This document shows positions 30,701 to 42,147 of a DNA stretch of 64,000 nt, piece after piece. Numbering within the stretch: position 1 is the stretch's first letter; each line of letters begins with the position of its first letter. Under the pieces are notes generated by a model. The model saw only the letters and a list, made by a program, of their open reading frames with translations. It was not told where the DNA came from and did no database searches. The stretch is taken from positions 125,412 to 189,411 of the forward strand of contig JACVTC010000210.1 of assembly GCA_016946835.1 (NCBI GenBank), given 5' to 3'. A program made the position numbers and the translations under genes. The DNA comes from Neocallimastix lanati (nom. inval.) (Eukaryota > Neocallimastigomycota > Neocallimastigomycetes > Neocallimastigales > Neocallimastigaceae).

Positions 30701-31161
30701 TGGGATGGCGAATTGCTTGGAGCCGAATGTATTACTTTTGGAGAAGATGCGGAATATGGTATTTGATTACCATTTGCGTTTATTGGTTGTTCAGATATAT
30801 TATGTTTAATATTTTGAATATCAATTGATATTGATTTTTTATGACCTTTAGTATATTTCTTGAAGGTACCTCCATTACTATGTATTAATAAAATATTTCC
30901 CTCTTTTCTTTTTGTAGTAATGGAAATAGATTGATTAAAAGAAGAACGACTTTTTGATGGTTCTTCAGATGGTAATAAAGCACCCATAGCCGCCATAGAT
31001 AATAAATTATCCTCGTCACTTTTATTAGTATCGATTGAAGAATGACTATCAGTTTCCATGTTCTCTTTTAATAGTAAAGTTTCATTGGACGGTCCAATTT
31101 TTTGAATATTAGAAAATAACCTTTTTGAACCACTACTATTCTTTCTTTGACTATATGTCAT
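27754..31161 (-). CDS. Membrane-anchored class I cyclic-nucleotide phosphodiesterase
   Basis: 1135 codons; an in-frame TAA 11 codons upstream supports the start. It should hydrolyse cAMP and/or cGMP. Residues 1-390 are Ser/Asn-rich and probably disordered. About 394-562 hold some six hydrophobic segments (such as STIILAVVVLLTQMMILF), then a helical linker (about 575-680). The catalytic HD domain (about 770-1013) has HNAEHASDV (near 790), the class signature HDFDHPGVSN (H830, D831), CCDVSNP (D near 940) and the purine-binding Gln in SCQKGFIDF (near 993), so all expected metal and glutamine residues appear present. The tail is low complexity. The layout, a multi-pass membrane region then the PDE domain, recalls animal PDE3, but orthology is not claimed. 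A TTTTCAG just before the ATG could be a 5'-UTR splice acceptor. Confidence 0.93.
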   Translation of the reverse strand: MTYSQRKNSSGSKRLFSNIQKIGPSNETLLLKENMETDSHSSIDTNKSDEDNLLSMAAMGALLPSEEPSKSRSSFNQSISITTKRKEGNILLIHSNGGTFKKYTKGHKKSISIDIQNIKHNISEQPINANGNQIPYSASSPKVIHSAPSNSPSQFSIISNTGNNYKHRSYTNGYTFNGHQNYSPIYYSITQNNNLNTTAAYNSSANNNNISSSLSTVSYNNTNSNSAFSNSTLNNKSSSIGSANSITNNLIHESFDHTIDKHNEEDMPLNILTSVNSNSAEHDSINQMNDIHKYRSIMEAENEVIKTTDMYSSSRTKNHKQKSFYKRLLNQSGERSHQIFIDEDYLDIKREDTQLIHDLFQKSINSNITLRFKDTYTEICYNRYISNKYINFWKRSTIILAVVVLLTQMMILFNGFDEMVIESNKVNFKLLISKVAILDILGLALPVIVFYYLIYRLKTQILAKAVPYLVNTVLIFMGPVTLLSSVIFINNESKDVLLLAYISFFFISHSLLISCFIPSILSSSVFCIWWIITVIYKESNYYVILLKVVLFIIILFVVVYSLYKKERSSRRQFMNEQRLMRINSKLVSQLNRIEKGFANEAADLDAPIEKAIITIRSLMASPTIGPEHLKALGMVLCYLQVPNLFAPDLDQQVTQGLKMDDERKKWLFSEVAHRKQIERSKRSSSSESSSGAGSRSPFYTPSPSIHDPQSEYQIINIDNYLTNHSAELLTKINDYNFPIFEYFKSTSRPLLTMSYHIFVKSGLLGRLHLSVNQFLNFISSVEDGYHPEHQFHNAEHASDVLHCMYYFSTIPNIATCFKDLDYLGMYMAACIHDFDHPGVSNKFLITVGDPLAELYNDKSVLENHHCSAALKLLNKSGNNFIERLDKEKKRELRETIIELVLATDLSGHFSYLTSFKKKLLDTLTCNTREDKLLLMQMMIKCCDVSNPTKSRNIYKEWMNRVMSEFFSQGDKEKQLNMTVSPFCNRENANKFSCQKGFIDFVAAPIFEAVGEYISKYQVSKNSNQKQLQITNNSSTNNTISRESSVQVTNNNDNSLISNSSATDAEKQKITSFSVNDENNASNFNSIQRLSKLHHHKKTFSKLNLQESQEKVNVILDGLKSNKEWIDSNAEKTESS

Positions 31162-34100
31162 TGAACTGAAAAGTTTTGGTTTTCGTTATTAGTTATTTTT
31201 TGATTTATTAAATCTTTATTTTTTGGAAATTGAAAATTTTATCAATAATATTTGAAAAATTATTTTTATATTCTGAAATGAATATACAAAGTTTATTTTT
31301 ATAAATTATTTTAAAAATTATTTTGTAATGGTTTACTAAAATTTATTATTAATTAAAATGTTAATTTAATATTAATTGAAGTTTTTATCTTAAAAACTTT
31401 TAATTCTTTATTTATTCTTTAAAATAAATTGCATTTATTTTCTCATTTGTAAATATTGAATTTTATTTAGAATAATTAAAGAAAATTTTATTTTAAAATA
31501 GTAAAATATTAAACTATTGGTAATGAAACAATAAACAAGAATACTAAATAAAAATGAATTTTCTTTGTTCTTAAAGTAAATAAAAATTTTATTTTCAATA
31601 TTGATTATCTTTATAAAATTTGAAAGTATTTTTATTAAATTTTGAATATAAATATTAAATCACTATTAATATTTTTTTCTTTTTATTGACTTATAAAAAT
31701 TTATTAATATAGGGTATTATTTAGGTGAATAAATTCTAAAATATTTAATATATCTATTAAAAAACTATAAATATATATATATATAAATAAAGTATCATTA
31801 ATAATAAATTCATATTTAAAAATTTTTATTAATAAAAAAAATATTTATTTATATATTTAAAACTTTTAAACTTTAAAATTTCTGTTCTTTACATAGATAA
31901 CATTTTACTTTAAATTGTAAACTACTATAATTTATTTTTATCAATCAATAAATATAATTATTAAGTTTGATTAAAAAAAAATGTGATATTTATTTACTAT
32001 TTAATACAAATTTTATATATTACTTTAATTTTTTATTGTTATTCGAATTATCCTTATCTTTTTATATTATAATATTATTTATTTAAGATTCTTTAAGTAC
32101 ATTCTAAATCTAATAATGTAAATATTTTTGAATAATATTTTTTTTTTTATTAAAAAAAATTTTTTTTTAAATAATTACATATATACCTATTATAAAGTAA
32201 AAAAAAAAAAAAAATAAAATAAAAAAAAAAAAAAAAATTTAAAATAAAATTATATATAATATAGAACTAAAAAAAATAATACATTATATTATAGAAAATT
32301 AAAAATAATAATAATTATAAATATAAAATATTAATAAAAAGAACAACCTTATTTATTAATAAATGTTAAAGAATAGTATTTCTATTATGAAAATCACTAA
32401 TATTTAATAAATATATTTTATTTATTAGTATTGATTTTAAATTGGATTATTATTTACTAATATATTAATATATAATATTATCAATAAACAAATCATTTAA
32501 TAATAGAATAGTAGAATAGAATAGTTTAATTAATAACTCATAAATTTATTATAATATACTATGAATTGAAAAAAATATATGCTTTAATTAACTGAAATAT
32601 TAGTTCGTATAAATATGTATAATAGTAAAATATATTAAATTATTTTATGGATTAAAAACCTTAATTATTATAAAATATTTTAATTAAATTATTTTATTAA
32701 GTAGCGAATAATAATATATTGTATATTATTATATATTTTAAATATATTAAATATATATCTAATCAAATATATATTAATTTAAATTTGGTTAATAGAACTT
32801 TATTTAATAATGTTAAATAAGTTTAATTCAATACTTGTAATTTTTAAATTAGATTGTTTATACCTTTATATTAATTTAATTTAATAATATATATCTATAT
32901 ATTATAAATATTATTATAATATATTATTATACAGCTTTTTTATATTTATTTTTTTTTATATTTTTTTATTATTATCTTCTTTAAACACTTGTATTATTAT
33001 TCTTTTATTATAGTATAATTAATATATAATATATTATTTTTATATAAAATTATTATATTTTTATAATTAATTTACTATCAATGATACTTTACTGTTTATT
33101 CTATTTTTTTAATTTTATAGAATACATAAAAAATAAATAAATTTTAAAACACTTTCTATTCTATTGTATAAAAAAAATTATAAAAATAAGAAAAATTTTA
33201 TTATTATATAAAATCTAATATAGAACCTTATTTTATTACTTAGAAGAATTACAATTGGTAAATTCTGATTAAGTAAAAAAATAAGATTATTAAAAATAAA
33301 TCTTAATTATTATATTATAAATTAAATATCATGAATATAAGAAAAATAATAATTTATTTTTTATTAAATTACCTTTATATAAAAGTATGTGTCATTATTA
33401 ATTATTTATATAAATAATATATTAATAATATTTTAGTATTCTTTTTTTCAAAGAAATATAAAACAAAGTTTATTTACTATTATTTTTAAATATAAAAGCA
33501 TGACTTTTTCTTTTTTTTTATTTTATTTTATTTATTATTCTATATACTAATATAATCTAATCTATCATATTTAAAATGAATAATGATAATAGTATAAGTA
33601 TTTACGATTATTTATAGCTTTTTTTTTTTAGCATATAAATAGAAATGCTAATAATTATTAATAAATATATAAATATTTATTATAAATATATATTTGATAA
33701 GAGTATATTTTTAATATTTTATATTCTTTATTTCAAATTTTATTTTATATAATAAATATGAGCATATATTGTAATTACATATAAAATTTTTACTATTATT
33801 ATATATTTAATAATAGTATATTTTTTAACAGAATAAAAGCATAAATTATTCAAAAATATTAGGAATTAATCCATAATATTTATCTCCTTTTTAGATTTCT
33901 CATATTTATTTACAAAAAGTATACGGAACTGTTATTTTTTATATTGAATAATATGGGATTTATTTATGTTTGTATTTTTTTTTTTTTTTATTATATATTT
34001 ATACATTTGAAGGTGATATATTCTAATAATATATTAAAACAATTTTATTTCTAATCTTTTATGATTTATTATAATTTTAATATAAATTTTAATATTAAAT

Positions 34101-34561
34101 GGAAATTTTTTTACTTTATGAAGTGTACAATATTATTACAAAAGTTTATTTATATTAAAATAAAGCTTTTTTTTTTGTATCACTCTTAATTCATTTAAAC
34201 TTTTTTATAGTAACATAAGGTTTTTGTGTATTGCTTTTTTCAAAACTACTTCAATATCCTTTTTTCCATCTAAATATTTTATATATTAGTATAATATATT
34301 ATAATATATATGTTTTATTGGGAAGATAATCACTGAACAATGATTGATTAAGAATTTAATATTTTCTGAACTAAGTTACTAATTGGTCTTAAAAAATATG
34401 AAAGCTTTTTTTTTTATTGTTTCTTTATGAATTAAATAGTTACTGGTTCTTTTTTAATTTATTATATACTATTTCAATTTTCATATTATTATTATAGATA
34501 CATAATTATTTATTACTTTGTTATATTTATATAAAATCTATGTATAAATGTTATAAAAATT

Positions 34562-34596
<35 letters not shown>

Positions 34597-34796
34597 AATT
34601 ATGTATTACTATAATAAATAAGCAATATATATTGTTTATTTAACAATGAGAGAAGTGGATAGTACATTCATGATAATTTATATAATGTATATCACGTGAA
34701 TGTATTTGTAATGTGATATTCTTTAGGTTATAGCTGGTTTAATAAGAGTTAATAATTTTTTTTAAAAATTTTGTATTACTTGTATATATTTATGTT
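31162..34796. other. Long AT-rich intergenic region
   Basis: 3.6 kb of spacer upstream of the phosphodiesterase gene. It contains poly-A and poly-T runs (32136-32245), an (ATT)n stretch near 34558-34600 and an imperfect palindrome around TATATCACGTG at 34690-34700. The promoter of the phosphodiesterase gene must start here, but no distinct element is visible. Confidence 0.6.
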
Positions 34797-35457
34797 AACA
34801 ATTTTGAATGTGGTGCATTTCGACATAATTTATGTATAATCAGCATAAATATATGTACAATGCATATAAATTATGTAATATGCCACACCTTTCAACGTAT
34901 ATTTTTATTTATTGTATTTTAGTATTAAAAAAATAAAATAAAAACTAAAAAAAAAAATAAATAAAAGAATAAATGAGTTTTCTGTTAAGAATTTTATTTT
35001 ATTTTTATTTATTTTCAATTATTTAATTTTCATTTTATTATTATACTTTATTATTAAATATTTAATAATAAAACATTTTATTTTATTTAAATAAAATAAA
35101 TAAAATTTTATATTTTATTATTAATTAATTAAATAATAAAATAAAATTTATTTTAATATTAAATATTTATTATTAATAAAATTTAAATATTGATATTGAT
35201 ATTAATAAAATATATTGATATTGATATTAATAAAATATATTAATATTAATATTAATAAAATATAATGGAATGTGGTTCATTTCGCCAATTTTTATAATAC
35301 AAATTTTCAATACGCCATTTATTTTTAATGGCTTGTAAAATTTTTTGTTAACGCCATAAAAAATTTTAATAAAATTATATGTAAAAAAAATAAATGTATA
35401 AATAAATAAACAAACAAATAAAAAAATAAATAAAGAATGTAATAATTTTATAAAATA

Positions 35458-36757
35458 AAAATAAATAGTAGAATATGAATATAAAGTACAGATTGAATAG
35501 AATAAAATAAAATAAAATAAATAAAATATTAATATAAAGTACAGATTGAGTAAAATAAAATAAAATAAAATAAAATAAAATAAAATAAAATAAAATAAAA
35601 TAAAATAAAATAAAATAAATAGTAGAAATATTAATATAAAGTACAGATTGAATAAAATAAAATAAAATAAAATAAAATAAAATAAATAGTAGAAATATTA
35701 ATATAAAGTACAGATTGAATAAAATAAAATAAAATAAAATAAAATAAAATAAAATAAATAGTAGAAATATTAATATAAAGTACAGATTGAATAAAATAAA
35801 ATAAAATAAAATAAAATAAAATAAAATAAAATAAAATAAATAGTAGAAATATTAATATAAAGTACAGATTGAATAAAATAAAATAAAATAAATAGTAGAA
35901 ATATTAATATAAAGTACAGATTGAATAAAATAAAATAAAATAAAATAAAATAAAATAAAATAAAATAAAATAAAATAAAATAAATAGTAGAAATATTAAT
36001 ATAAAGTACAGATTGAATAAAATAAAATAAAATAAAATAAAATAAAATAAAATAAAATAAATAGTAGAAATATTAATATAAAGTACAGATTGAATAAAAT
36101 AAAATAAAATAAAATAAAATAAAATAAAATAAAATAAAATAAAATAAAATAAATAGTAGAAATATTAATATAAAGTACAGATTGAATAAAATAAAATAAA
36201 ATAAAATAAAATAAAATAAAATAAAATAAATAGTAGAAATATTAATATAAAGTACAGATTGAATAAAATAAAATAAAATAAAATAAAATAAAATAAAATA
36301 AATAGTAGAAATATTAATATAAAGTACAGATTGAATAAAATAAAATAAAATAAAATAAAATAAAATAAAATAAATAGTAGAAATATTAATATAAAGTACA
36401 GATTGAATAAAATAAAATAAAATAAAATAAAATAAAATAAAATAAAATAAAATAAAATAAAATAAAATAAAATAAAATAAAATAAAATAAAATAAAATAA
36501 AATAAAATAAAATAAAATAAAATAAAATAAAATAAAATAAAATAAAATAAAATAAAATAAAATAAAATAAAATAAAATAAAATAAAATAAAATAAAATAA
36601 AATAAAATAAAATAAAATAAAATAAAATAAAATAAAATAAAATAAAATAAAATAAAATAAAATAAAATAAAATAAAATAAAATAAAATAAAATAAAATAA
36701 AATAAATAGTAGAAATATAAATACAAAGTACAGATTGAATAAAATAAAATAAAATAA
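35458..36757. repeat. Composite satellite array inside the MULE, forward orientation
   Basis: About 14 core units of the same 33-bp family as at 20215-21917, separated by AAAAT runs. One run, about 36404-36703, is nearly 300 bp of uninterrupted AAAAT (close to 60 repeats). The first two units are the most divergent. Confidence 0.93.
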
Positions 36758-37013
36758 ATATCTAATATTTCTTTTATTAAAGAATATTACAGATCAATGT
36801 TTTAGAAATGAAAATTTTTTACATTTTTATTGTATTCAATTGATGATGTAATTTAATATATAAAACAATATTATTGATTTTTAATAATCTCATTAAATAT
36901 AAATGATTTTTTTGCTTTCTAACATATATAATTAATTAAAACATTTTATTTTTAAAAATAAATTGTCTTTAATATTCTTTAATAAAAAATAATGATAAAT
37001 ATTTACTTTATTT

Positions 37014-37590
37014 TATTTTATATACTATTTATTTTATTTTATTTTATTCAATCTGTACTTATATTTATATTCTACTATTTATTTTATTTTATTTTATTCA
37101 ATCTGTACTTATATTTATATTCTACTATTTATTTTATTTTATTTTATTCAATCTGTACTTATATTTATATTCTACTATTTATTTTATTTTATTTTATTCA
37201 ATCTGTACTTATATTTATATTCTACTATTTATTTTATTTTATTTTATTTTATTCAATCTGTACTTATATTTATATTCTACTATTTATTTTATTTTATTTT
37301 ATTTTATTTTATTCAATCTGTACTTTATTATTTAATATTCTACTATTTATTTTATTTTATTTTATTTTATTCAATCTGTACTTATATTTATATTCTACTA
37401 TTTATTTTATTTTATTTTATTTTATTCAATCTGTACTTATATTTATATTCTACTATTTATTTTATTTTATTTTATTCAATCTGTACTTATATTTATATTC
37501 TACTATTTATTTTATTTTATTTTATTTTATTTTATTCAATCTGTACTTTATTATTTAATATTCTACTATTTATTTTATTTTATTTTATTT
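37014..37590. repeat. Composite satellite array inside the MULE, inverted orientation
   Basis: About ten units read on this strand as (ATTTT)n followed by CAATCTGTACTTATATTTAT and ATTCTACTATTT, the reverse complement of the array at 35458-36757. Eight units share the same variant core (ATATAAGTACAGATTG on the other strand) and two share another (AATAAAGTACAGATTG). This indicates local expansion independent of the other arrays. Confidence 0.92.
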
Positions 37591-37751
37591 TGTATACTTG
37601 TACTTACTATTGCATTCTTTATTTATTTATTTTTTTTTTTTTACAAATAATTGAAAAACTAATTTTTCAAAATTAGTATTTAGAATAATATTGGATAATT
37701 AATATAATAATTTTAATTATATAATTAAAAAATATTTATAAAAATATAAAA

Positions 37752-38770
37752 ATGGAAAAAAATTTTATTATTGATATAAGTGAGTCTAACAAAGGAAAAA
37801 AATAAATTATTATTAATAAAAAATATAAATTTAATTTTTCATATATAAGAAAAGATAATTCAAAAGTTTATGTACAGAAATAAATGTAAATCTTTTATTA
37901 TTTTAAATGATAAGAAAGAAATCTTAAAATATGATAGTTCACATAATCATCCTGAAAAAAAAATACGATTTATCTCTATCTATAATGAAACATAAAATTA
38001 AAGATGGAATTGAAAAAAGTTCAATCCTTATGGTATAAAAATAAAACCCCTACATAATAAAATTTCTAAAGAAATGAGATTTATATGTTCAGAATATATT
38101 CAATTAAATCCCAAATATCAAGAAATTTAAATAAAAACTACCATCCAATGTAACAACATTTGCTGAAATTCCTAATGAATCTAAATATTATAAAACAAAG
38201 TGAGGTGAAAATTTTATGTTATTCAAAAAATATTAATTTAATAATTTTTCAATCTCCTTTTCAAGTAAAATTATTTAGAGAACATAAAAGATGATATATT
38301 TGTTGATGATACATTTTTTATTGCCCTAAATTTAGTTATCAAATATTTATTATAAGAACTTACGCTATAGAATTAGATAGTTTTTACACTACTTCTTTTG
38401 CAATATTACAAAAAAAAAAACAAGAAACATATAAAACATTTAAAAAATTAAAAAAAAAAAATGCTAATACATGTAACAATAATATTATAATTGCAGAATC
38501 AATAGTTATTTAAATAATTTATTTCCAACAATACCATCTTATTATGAATTAATAGATAAATTAAATGAACTTGAACATTTACCATATTATGAATATCAAA
38601 GAAAAATAAGAGGAATTTGGAAAATATAAAAAAGAGCAATAAATAAAGCTAATGAAATCAGTGTCTTAATTGAACGCTACAAAAATATTAATTGATACTA
38701 AATGTGATAGAAATAATACTATTAATTTGTGGTTTGATTGTTTAACTGATTTAAATAATATAATATAAAT
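37752..38770 (+). pseudogene. Degenerate MULE transposase with FLYWCH-like zinc finger
   Basis: Not a continuous frame: about a kilobase of transposase-like sequence with many stops and frame changes. Recognisable in pieces are a FLYWCH-type zinc finger (CKSFIILNDKKEILKYDSSH then NHPEKK, about 37884-37970) and the core start of a MULE DDE domain (YIC-DDTFFIAPKFSYQIF, IELDSFYTTSFAIL, KQETYKTF, about 38290-38445), matching the family pattern DGTF...P..FYQ and P..F.L...K..ETY. A charged C-terminal piece follows (LPYYEYQRKIRGIWK, about 38575-38625). The element cannot encode its own transposase; if it moved recently it used a relative's. Confidence 0.8.
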
Positions 38771-39551
38771 ATTATTTTATAATAAATAATTAAAAAATGA
38801 GGAATAACCAAACGAAATAATCAGAATTCTGTCATTCAAAAATTTAATTTATAAAGCTTATTAAATTTATACAGTTTAAAATCATAAAATCTAACCATTA
38901 TATGATTTATTTAATTATTCACTTAATAATTAATTAAAAAATTGAAATAACAAAATAATACAATAAAATTATATTATGTAGCATAATATAGCTATAGCCA
39001 CAAATTAATATATATCACGTGAAAATTGGCGTAATGCAACCTTCCCAATATAATGATATTGATATTAATATAATTTATTAAACTATATATATTCTAGTTA
39101 ATTATTATTTGTAAATTTAGAGCTTGTTTAATTCTAAAAACATTTATATCATAAATCTATGATATTTTTATTTTTTATTTTAAATTAAAAGTTTTATTTT
39201 TTAATTTTTTTGTTTTAATCTATTTTTTTTATCTTATATTTTTATTCTTTTTTTTTTTATTTTTTATTTTACTTTATAATTTATTTTTTTTTTTATTTTT
39301 ATTTTACTTTATTATTTATTTTTTTTTACTATAAATGTTAATAAAATAAATAATAAAAAAAAAAATAAAAAAAAAATTTAACCCTATCCTATTCATTTAT
39401 TTTTATAAGCCACATTGTAATACATGAATAAATGATTATACATAAATTATGTCGAAATGCAATACTCCCAACAATTTTTATTAATATGTTACTACACATA
39501 TTTGTTTTATATCATTTGTTACATATATTCAACATAAAATAAAGGTATTGA

Positions 39552-41340
39552 CTAATTTACATAAAATATAAATATACATTTTACTAAATTACAAATATAT
39601 AAAATAACATGAAATATATATAATAAATAAATATATAAAATAATATGAAATATATACATAATAAATATATAAAATAATATGAATAAATATATAGTATAAT
39701 TTATAAGTAGTAATAACTTTTCCTTATTAATAAGATTTTTATATAAAAATAATATTATAAATTTTAGTATTTTTGTACTATTCAAAAATTTTGTTAATAT
39801 GTCAGTTAGCATGTTTTCCATGTCTACATACTTTAAATTTATTCTTTTCTTTAATATGTTATCTTTATTGAAATTGTATCTGATATCTATATGCATTAAT
39901 TTAGTATTAATTTCACCATTTTTCATTATACATTTACTTACTTGATTATCAGTATAGATCGTTATATTTAATTTCTTATTTAATATTCCCTCAATAATAT
40001 TCCTTAATCATAGTATTTTCTTGATCCTTTCTAAATTATTTATATATTCAGCTTTTGCGGTATATGTAGCACATGATTGCTTTTCAGATATACAACATAT
40101 AGGACTTTTTCCTATTAAAATTGTTCCACCTGAAGTAGATTTTCTATTAGTCTTATTACCAGAAAAATCTGAATCAATGTATGCAATTAACCTCCCTTTC
40201 CATCATATTTAATCTTATAATCTTTTGTATTATTTATATTTTTTAAAATAGTTATTACTTTGTTCCATACTGAAATTGTTGGTTGTTCACTTTTCATGGA
40301 AGTTTTATTTGAGTCAATTGAAATTTCCGGTCTTGTACATTTTGATAAGTAAATTAGAGATTAAATTGCACCTTTGTATATTGTTTTTCTTTTTCGAATA
40401 TTGTTTACGTTGTATATTATCATTAAAACTATTCTGAGATATATTACATAACTATCATTTTGTTTTTCTATTTTAATTCCTAAAAATATTCAATTAGTCG
40501 GCAATTTAATATTTTAAATTTTCTTTTAATTTTTGATATTATATTTTTGATATATTTTGTTTCTCCAGCAATAACTATATCATCAACGTAGAGTCCAAAT
40601 ATGCATTTTGTTTTATTATATACTTTATGTTTGAATATACATTGTTCGGCTTTTATTTGTTTATAACTACTATTAATTAAAAATTTTCTTATTATTTTAT
40701 ACTATTATTATTATTAACCCGATTGAATAAATCCATATAAGGCTTTGTTAAGTTTCCTATATCCCCTCCCAGAATTCATGTCGCCTTTAGGAATTTTAGT
40801 GTAAATATCATTATCGAGAGAAGCATCAAAATAAGCAGTATCAATATCAAGTTGGAAAATTTCCCAGTGAAAAGTAGCAGACAATGCAAGAATGAATTTA
40901 AGTCTTTCAATATTTAAAGTAAATGAATAAGTAAGATCATAATCAATACTCCATTTTTGAAAAATATTTACTTAAGGATGTGTTGGAATTTTGAAAATTT
41001 GTAATTTTATTATCATTGTTGGATAAAAATTAAAATTTTCAATATTTTTTGAATAATTTTTATGACTCATAGTTTTATTAAATATATTTCAGTAATTTTA
41101 TGAGTATCATTAACATTGTTATTATGATTATGCTTTTATTATCATTTAAGTGCTCGGATATAGATTTATAATTAATAAAGTACTATTTAATTTGGTATTT
41201 GCTGTACTATTTAATGAACTAGTTTTTGATGATTTTATTTTGAGTAGTAGCTTTTTAGGAATTTTTTTGTTTAAATTTCTGAAAACTTTTTTTTATTAAA
41301 ATTTTTTTCACTTTCATTAAAATTCAAATTTTTGTCATTT
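39552..41340 (-). mobile_element. Ty1/copia fossil 3 (RT and RNase H part)
   Basis: A minus-strand remnant of a copia pol gene with ten or more breaks. The RT part (about 40540-40960) shows DTAYFDASLDNDIY and YRKLNKALYGFIQSG. The RNase H part (about 39800-40330) shows AYIDSDFSGNKTNRKSTSG, YTDNQ and the copia C-terminal motif MLTDILTK. No gag, integrase or LTR was recognised. Strongly decayed and probably old. It contains the half of pol that copia fossils 1 and 2 lack, but nothing shows it came from either. Confidence 0.85.
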
Positions 41341-41971
41341 TCAACTGAATTTTTTCTTTTAATAAATAAAATTTTTTAATAATATTTAATTAATAATTTT
41401 AATAAAAATAATAAATATCTTGTTTAAAAAAAAAGTATATAATTTTTAATATTTATAATAGTATTTTAATATACACTTATGTTAATAATATAAACAATAA
41501 ATTAAGATTGATTTAAAATTATTTACAAAGTTTAATTTAATTTATATCAAAATAAATTATTTTTATAATTAGGTTTAGGTTAGCAAGAATATAGGAAAGT
41601 ACAAATAAGTAAAGAATTATTAATAATATTTTATAACAAAATAAAGGTTATTAATCCATTTGAGAAGTTATATTTTATTTAGGAAATATATTTTAAATAT
41701 TAACAGTTTTATATATTTAATTATGAAATTGTATTTTTAAATAAAGTTATTAGGAAATTAATAGTTTAAGAGATATGTTTAATAAAAATATGATATTAAA
41801 TAATTATTTTAACAATTATATAAAATTAAGAGAATGTAATAATAAATATTTTTATATGTAATAAAGATAAAATAATAAAAATCAATAAAGAATATAATAT
41901 TATTATAAAACATTATTATTATGAATTATTTTTTTATAATTTATTAGAATATATTATTGTGTCATAATTCC
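41341..41971. other. AT-rich spacer
   Basis: No gene seen. It may include the remains of an LTR ending before the primer-binding-like site at 42037, but no paired copy could be recognised. Confidence 0.4.
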
Positions 41972-42063
41972 CTAGAGAAACGACCAACTAAATTAATAAC
42001 TCGATATATAATATTTTAAATGTTCCTTATTAAAAATGGTGGAGAATCCGGGCGTTTCTCTAG
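41972..42063. other. 92-nt inverted repeat with an 11-bp perfect stem
   Basis: CTAGAGAAACG (41972-41982) and CGTTTCTCTAG (42053-42063) are exact reverse complements. The right arm overlaps the end of the PBS-like site. This may be an RNA stem around the primer-binding site of element D, or coincidence. Confidence 0.5.
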
Positions 42064-42093
42064 CATGATAATATGAAAATAATAAAAATTTGA

Positions 42094-42097
42094 AAAT

Positions 42098-42145
<48 letters not shown>

Positions 42146-42147
42146 TA
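42094..42147. repeat. (AAT)n microsatellite
   Basis: About 15 AAT units in the leader of LTR fragment D, ending in an inverted ATT bit. Confidence 0.9.

Larger units (their letters stand above)
35267..39046. mobile_element. MULE DNA transposon with decayed transposase, 3.8 kb
   Basis: Inner element. The left end GGAATGTGGTTCATTTCGCC matches the reverse complement of the right end, GGGAAGGTTGCATTACGCC, for about 26 bp with a few differences. The 8-bp direct repeat AATATAAT flanks it exactly (35259-35266 and 39047-39054). From left to right it contains composite satellite (forward), about 250 bp of unique sequence, composite satellite (reversed), then a broken plus-strand transposase. The end sequences resemble those of the MITE it sits in, so both belong to one superfamily and perhaps one group. 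Confidence 0.85.
34806..39469. mobile_element. MULE-type MITE, interrupted by a nested MULE
   Basis: Outer element with terminal inverted repeats of about 36 bp. The inner 28 bp (from GCATTTCGACATAATTTATG) match perfectly; the outermost 9 bp differ at five positions. It is flanked by the 9-bp direct repeat AACAATTTT (34797-34805 and 39470-39478). Without the nested element (35267-39046 and its duplicated target) about 875 bp of non-coding AT-rich DNA remains, close in size, end sequence and internal ATTGATATTGATATT motifs to the MITE at 3288-4070. The left end also contains an internal partial inverted copy of its own end (about 34850-34893, reading back as GGTGTGGCATATTACATAAT). Confidence 0.85.

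Noticed and set aside
30589-30828. Plus-strand frame over the N-terminal part of the phosphodiesterase, and the one at 29318-29539
   Set aside because: Antisense shadows of a well-supported gene.
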